A DNA stretch of 27,554 nucleotides from an uncultured Prochlorococcus sp. (GTDB taxonomy: Bacteria; Cyanobacteriota; Cyanobacteriia; PCC-6307; Cyanobiaceae): positions 1-27,554 of the forward strand of contig CACKJL010000007.1 of NCBI GenBank assembly GCA_902600395.1, written 5' to 3'. Within the stretch, counting starts at the first letter, position 1. Each line of letters begins with the position of its first letter. This document shows, in pieces, positions 25,587-27,554 of the stretch. A program made the translations under genes and the position numbers. Under the pieces are notes generated by a model. The model ran no database searches, had not been told where the DNA came from, and was given only the letters and a program-made list of their open reading frames with translations.

Positions 25587-25808
25587 ATGCATATTTTTCT
25601 TAGAAATTTTAAATTTTTTATTTTTTTATTTTCCTTATCTCTAAATTTCAATAGTTATTCGCATGCACATATGAGGGGTACATTTCTTTCTGAAGAGGAC
25701 GCCGAAAATAGATCTTTAGAACTTGGTTGCGAAGGAATACATAAGAATCAAGATAAATGGATGCCATGCAAAAACGAAAAAGAATTACATATCTATTTGA
25801 GGAAATAA
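25587..25808 (+). CDS. DUF3721 secreted small protein
   Basis: 73 aa. Signal peptide 1-26, then HAHMRGTFLSEEDAENRSLE and LGCEGIHKNQDKWMPC. This is the DUF3721 signature (M-x-G-T-F ... A-E-x-R ... G-C-x-G-x-H-x-x-x-x-K-W-M-P-C), with two cysteines, His residues and Met as possible metal ligands. 21 nt after DUF411 and contiguous with the next gene. Confidence 0.88.
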   Translation: MHIFLRNFKFFIFLFSLSLNFNSYSHAHMRGTFLSEEDAENRSLELGCEGIHKNQDKWMPCKNEKELHIYLRK

Positions 25809-26069
25809 ATGGAAAAATTAAAAACAAATCAAAGAAAAATCCACAGAAAAATAACTGCAATTTCAGCAATCCCATTACTAATTACTATTTTATCTGGGAC
25901 TATTTATAGTATTCTTCAGCCACTAGGAATAGATACTTTTTGGTTAATAAAATGGCACACAGGTAATTTTAGCATTATTAATTTGCAACCTTTTTACTCG
26001 ATATTTCTAGGTATAGCTTCAATAATCTCAATAATATCGGGCGTTAAACTATTACAAAAAAAATCTTAG
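25809..26069 (+). CDS. PepSY-like transmembrane protein, 86 aa
   Basis: Starts directly after the DUF3721 stop. Two helices, 17-35 (ITAISAIPLLITILSGTIYS) and 60-82 (FYSIFLGIASIISIISGVKL), with RKIHRK at the N-terminus and WLIKWHTGNF between. The H-R-K, W-H-T-G-N pattern is that of PepSY-associated TM proteins (some bind heme or metals through the His). Last gene of the metal cluster. Confidence 0.8.
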   Translation: MEKLKTNQRKIHRKITAISAIPLLITILSGTIYSILQPLGIDTFWLIKWHTGNFSIINLQPFYSIFLGIASIISIISGVKLLQKKS

Positions 26070-26090
26070 ATATTCTAAGCCAAAATTTAA

Positions 26091-26291
26091 CTAATTAATA
26101 CTATTTGCGCCACCACTTACTAAGAAAATTATCGCTCCTAGTGCCATTGTTACTACACCCATATAAGGGTATTTCTTAATTCTTGATTTAGTAATTGGAA
26201 GCCATGAAAGGTATCTATCAGATTTATTTAATTCAATTTTTTTTTGTCTAGGTGGTAATCCTAATTCTTCTCTTCTTTTAGCTTCGCCCAT
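26091..26291 (-). CDS. DUF2839 family protein, 66 aa
   Basis: Starts MGEAKRREELGLPPRQKKIE, the hallmark of DUF2839 proteins of cyanobacteria. A single helix at 44-62 (MGVVTMALGAIIFLVSGG) anchors it. Function unknown. Convergent with the metal cluster, 21 nt apart. Confidence 0.88.
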   Translation of the reverse strand: MGEAKRREELGLPPRQKKIELNKSDRYLSWLPITKSRIKKYPYMGVVTMALGAIIFLVSGGANSIN

Positions 26292-26395
26292 AATCTTAAA
26301 TTTGTTTATGTATCAATATTAAAAATTATGTTCTACTCCTGCGAGTTAACTTTATTAAAAACAGATCATTTATAGATAAACAAATTATTTAAAAT

Positions 26396-26542
26396 TTATT
26401 TAGCCTTCTTTAAATATAGATTTTTTGTATTTGCTTGATCTGATGTAAATAACAAAACTAATATAGTTCCAACTAGAAATGAAAAAATCATTGTCAAACC
26501 AACAACTTCAACCATTTCACTAGGCAGATAATTTAGAAACAT
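26396..26542 (-). CDS. Single-helix membrane protein, 48 aa
   Basis: ATG 26542: MFLNYLPSEMVEVVGLTMIF, SFLVGTILVLLFTSDQANTK, NLYLKKAK. One long helix (11-32) and a basic tail. Family unknown. Confidence 0.6.
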   Translation of the reverse strand: MFLNYLPSEMVEVVGLTMIFSFLVGTILVLLFTSDQANTKNLYLKKAK

Positions 26543-26696
26543 AATCAATAGATCTCTTATTTTAAACTTAGCAATTGTATTTTTTATGTAAAGTAAGTAT
26601 TCCTCCTTAAATTTCGAAAAGAAGTTTCTGAGACTTTTAAATCTTTATTTATTTTTATTTGCGGGATAAATCTAGTTCTAGCAGATCACAATTTTC

Positions 26697-26987
26697 TTAC
26701 TTAGCTATTCCTATTTTCTTAAGCAATTTCAGGTAAGGCAAGGCCCAATTACCAAAGGTAAAAGAGATTGTCGTATTTTTTGTAGTTGGTAATAATGTTT
26801 TAGAACGTATAGAGACTAATTTAGAAAATATCTTAATAGTCTCTGCTTCTAGATTATCCATATACAATTTTTTTTTAACACCTCGATCTTTCTTTTGGGG
26901 CAAATAATTTTCTATAAACCATAAAACTTGATCTAAATTTGATTTATTGGGTGAGGTTTTAATTTGTTTATTTTTCTTTTTAAACAT
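26697..26987 (-). CDS. Conserved-looking basic protein, 96 aa
   Basis: A lysine-rich start (MFKKKNKQIKTSPNKSN) is followed by a helical segment (LDQVLWFIENYLPQKK, LEAETIKIFSKLVSIRSK) and a hydrophobic end (FTFGNWALPYLKLLKKIGIA). No signal peptide or clear membrane helix. Family not recognised. Confidence 0.65.
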   Translation of the reverse strand: MFKKKNKQIKTSPNKSNLDQVLWFIENYLPQKKDRGVKKKLYMDNLEAETIKIFSKLVSIRSKTLLPTTKNTTISFTFGNWALPYLKLLKKIGIAK

Positions 26988-27130
26988 ATTGATTTGCCTC
27001 TTAATTACTGAATTAAATTTGCCATTTATATAATTTAAATCAATAGTAAAAGCATCAAAATTATGTTCTTTTTAATAATCGATAATCGAAAAAATAAATT
27101 AATAATTACGTTGTACTTATAAAAATAAAA

Positions 27131-27160
27131 AAAGAGAGGGATAAAACCCCCTCTTAATTG
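27131..27160 (-). terminator. Intrinsic terminator for the 27180-27350 gene
   Basis: Minus strand: AAGAGGGGG-TTTTAT-CCCTCTCTT followed by TTTTTATTTTT. One G-to-A mismatch in the stem. It ends 20-25 nt after the gene's stop. Confidence 0.8.
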
Positions 27161-27179
27161 ATCAGTTTCAAAAAAGAAT

Positions 27180-27350
27180 TTAATTTTTTGAGTCTTTAAA
27201 TTTCATTTCTTTTTGTGTTTTCCTGATTCTTTCTTCAAAGACGGATCTTCTGTATGGAGTAACTTCTCCACTTTTAGTAGCCAAAAGTTGGGCTTCATGT
27301 AGCCTATTGGCTCTTTTGATTTTTTCTCTTATTTGTAAGAGGTTATTCAT
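27180..27350 (-). CDS. Small basic helical protein, 56 aa
   Basis: ATG 27350: MNNLLQIREKIKRANRLHEA, QLLATKSGEVTPYRRSVFEE, RIRKTQKEMKFKDSKN. Basic, helical, soluble. A dedicated terminator follows, supporting a real transcription unit. Family unknown. The remaining 27351-27554 holds nothing I can identify. Confidence 0.65.
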   Translation of the reverse strand: MNNLLQIREKIKRANRLHEAQLLATKSGEVTPYRRSVFEERIRKTQKEMKFKDSKN

Positions 27351-27554
27351 GATCTTTTGCAGTTAATGAGAATCCCGTTCCCTACTCCCATTTCATGCGT
27401 CCAGAGATATAAACTTGGATGAACGTTAATGAACGATAGCATTTTAAAAAAAATTCCGCGAGAGTAATTTTTACTAAATTTTTCTCAAAATATGAATATT
27501 GAATAGATAGTATAAAAAAGTTTTTAATATCTCCTAAATTAAGATAAGAAAATT

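Noticed and set aside
25648..25875. Minus-strand 75-aa ORF
   Set aside because: Antisense to the DUF3721 gene.

Overview
The window looks like a flexible genomic island of a high-light-adapted Prochlorococcus. The evidence is very AT-rich DNA, high-light-inducible (Hli) proteins, a marine-cyanobacterial porin, and many tiny genes of families typical of marine picocyanobacteria (DUF1651, DUF2839, DUF3721, DUF3303). The clade and strain are inferred, not proven. No recombinase, transposase, CRISPR array or rRNA is visible.

Layout. 1-2305 is a flank with a 3'-truncated porin gene, two small ORFs and apt. 2482-13200 is built around tRNA-Pro(UGG). The intact gene is at 5080-5153. A broken 5' half lies at 2572-2613 inside a 132-bp duplication. 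3' tRNA scars lie at 6321, 8234, 10438 and 13100, with weaker traces at 2712, 10278, 17982 and 18154. The intact gene and the four main scars are each followed by a terminator whose stem covaries between copies. At three of these five positions (5153, 8268, 10487) paired repeats at 11-bp period follow about 73-76 nt downstream. This is the arrangement expected of serial site-specific integration at the tRNA anticodon loop, as known for tRNA-targeting Prochlorococcus islands (tycheposons). The cargo between scars is modular: an inverse-autotransporter barrel with a secreted partner (2889-4892), a secreted protein (5308-6201), a classical autotransporter (6508-8121), an hli cluster with a decayed hli operon (8474-10003), and a group of small membrane proteins including a cytochrome b559 beta-like protein that lacks the heme histidine (10587-12887).

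13200-23500 carries a TPR/GT41 O-GlcNAc-transferase-like protein, a three-member small-protein family (two intact copies, one truncated), a 3' remnant of a glyoxalase gene, another hli, RluF, an SRAP (HMCES/YedK) protein, three DUF1651-like paralogs and many micro-ORFs. Five minus-strand genes share one promoter-like motif (TTGACATTCGATCTAAAAT on the minus strand). In at least three of them it is followed by a short hairpin and U-run directly before the start codon. A sixth gene, at 22855, has the hairpin/U-run without the motif. This is the best candidate for an undescribed regulatory arrangement here.

24044-26069 is a compact plus-strand run of overlapping genes ending in a probable copper or heavy-metal module: a MauE/DoxX-like membrane protein, DUF411, DUF3721 and a PepSY-like membrane protein. 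26091-27350 returns to small conserved cyanobacterial proteins (DUF2839 and others) on the minus strand, as in a stable flank.
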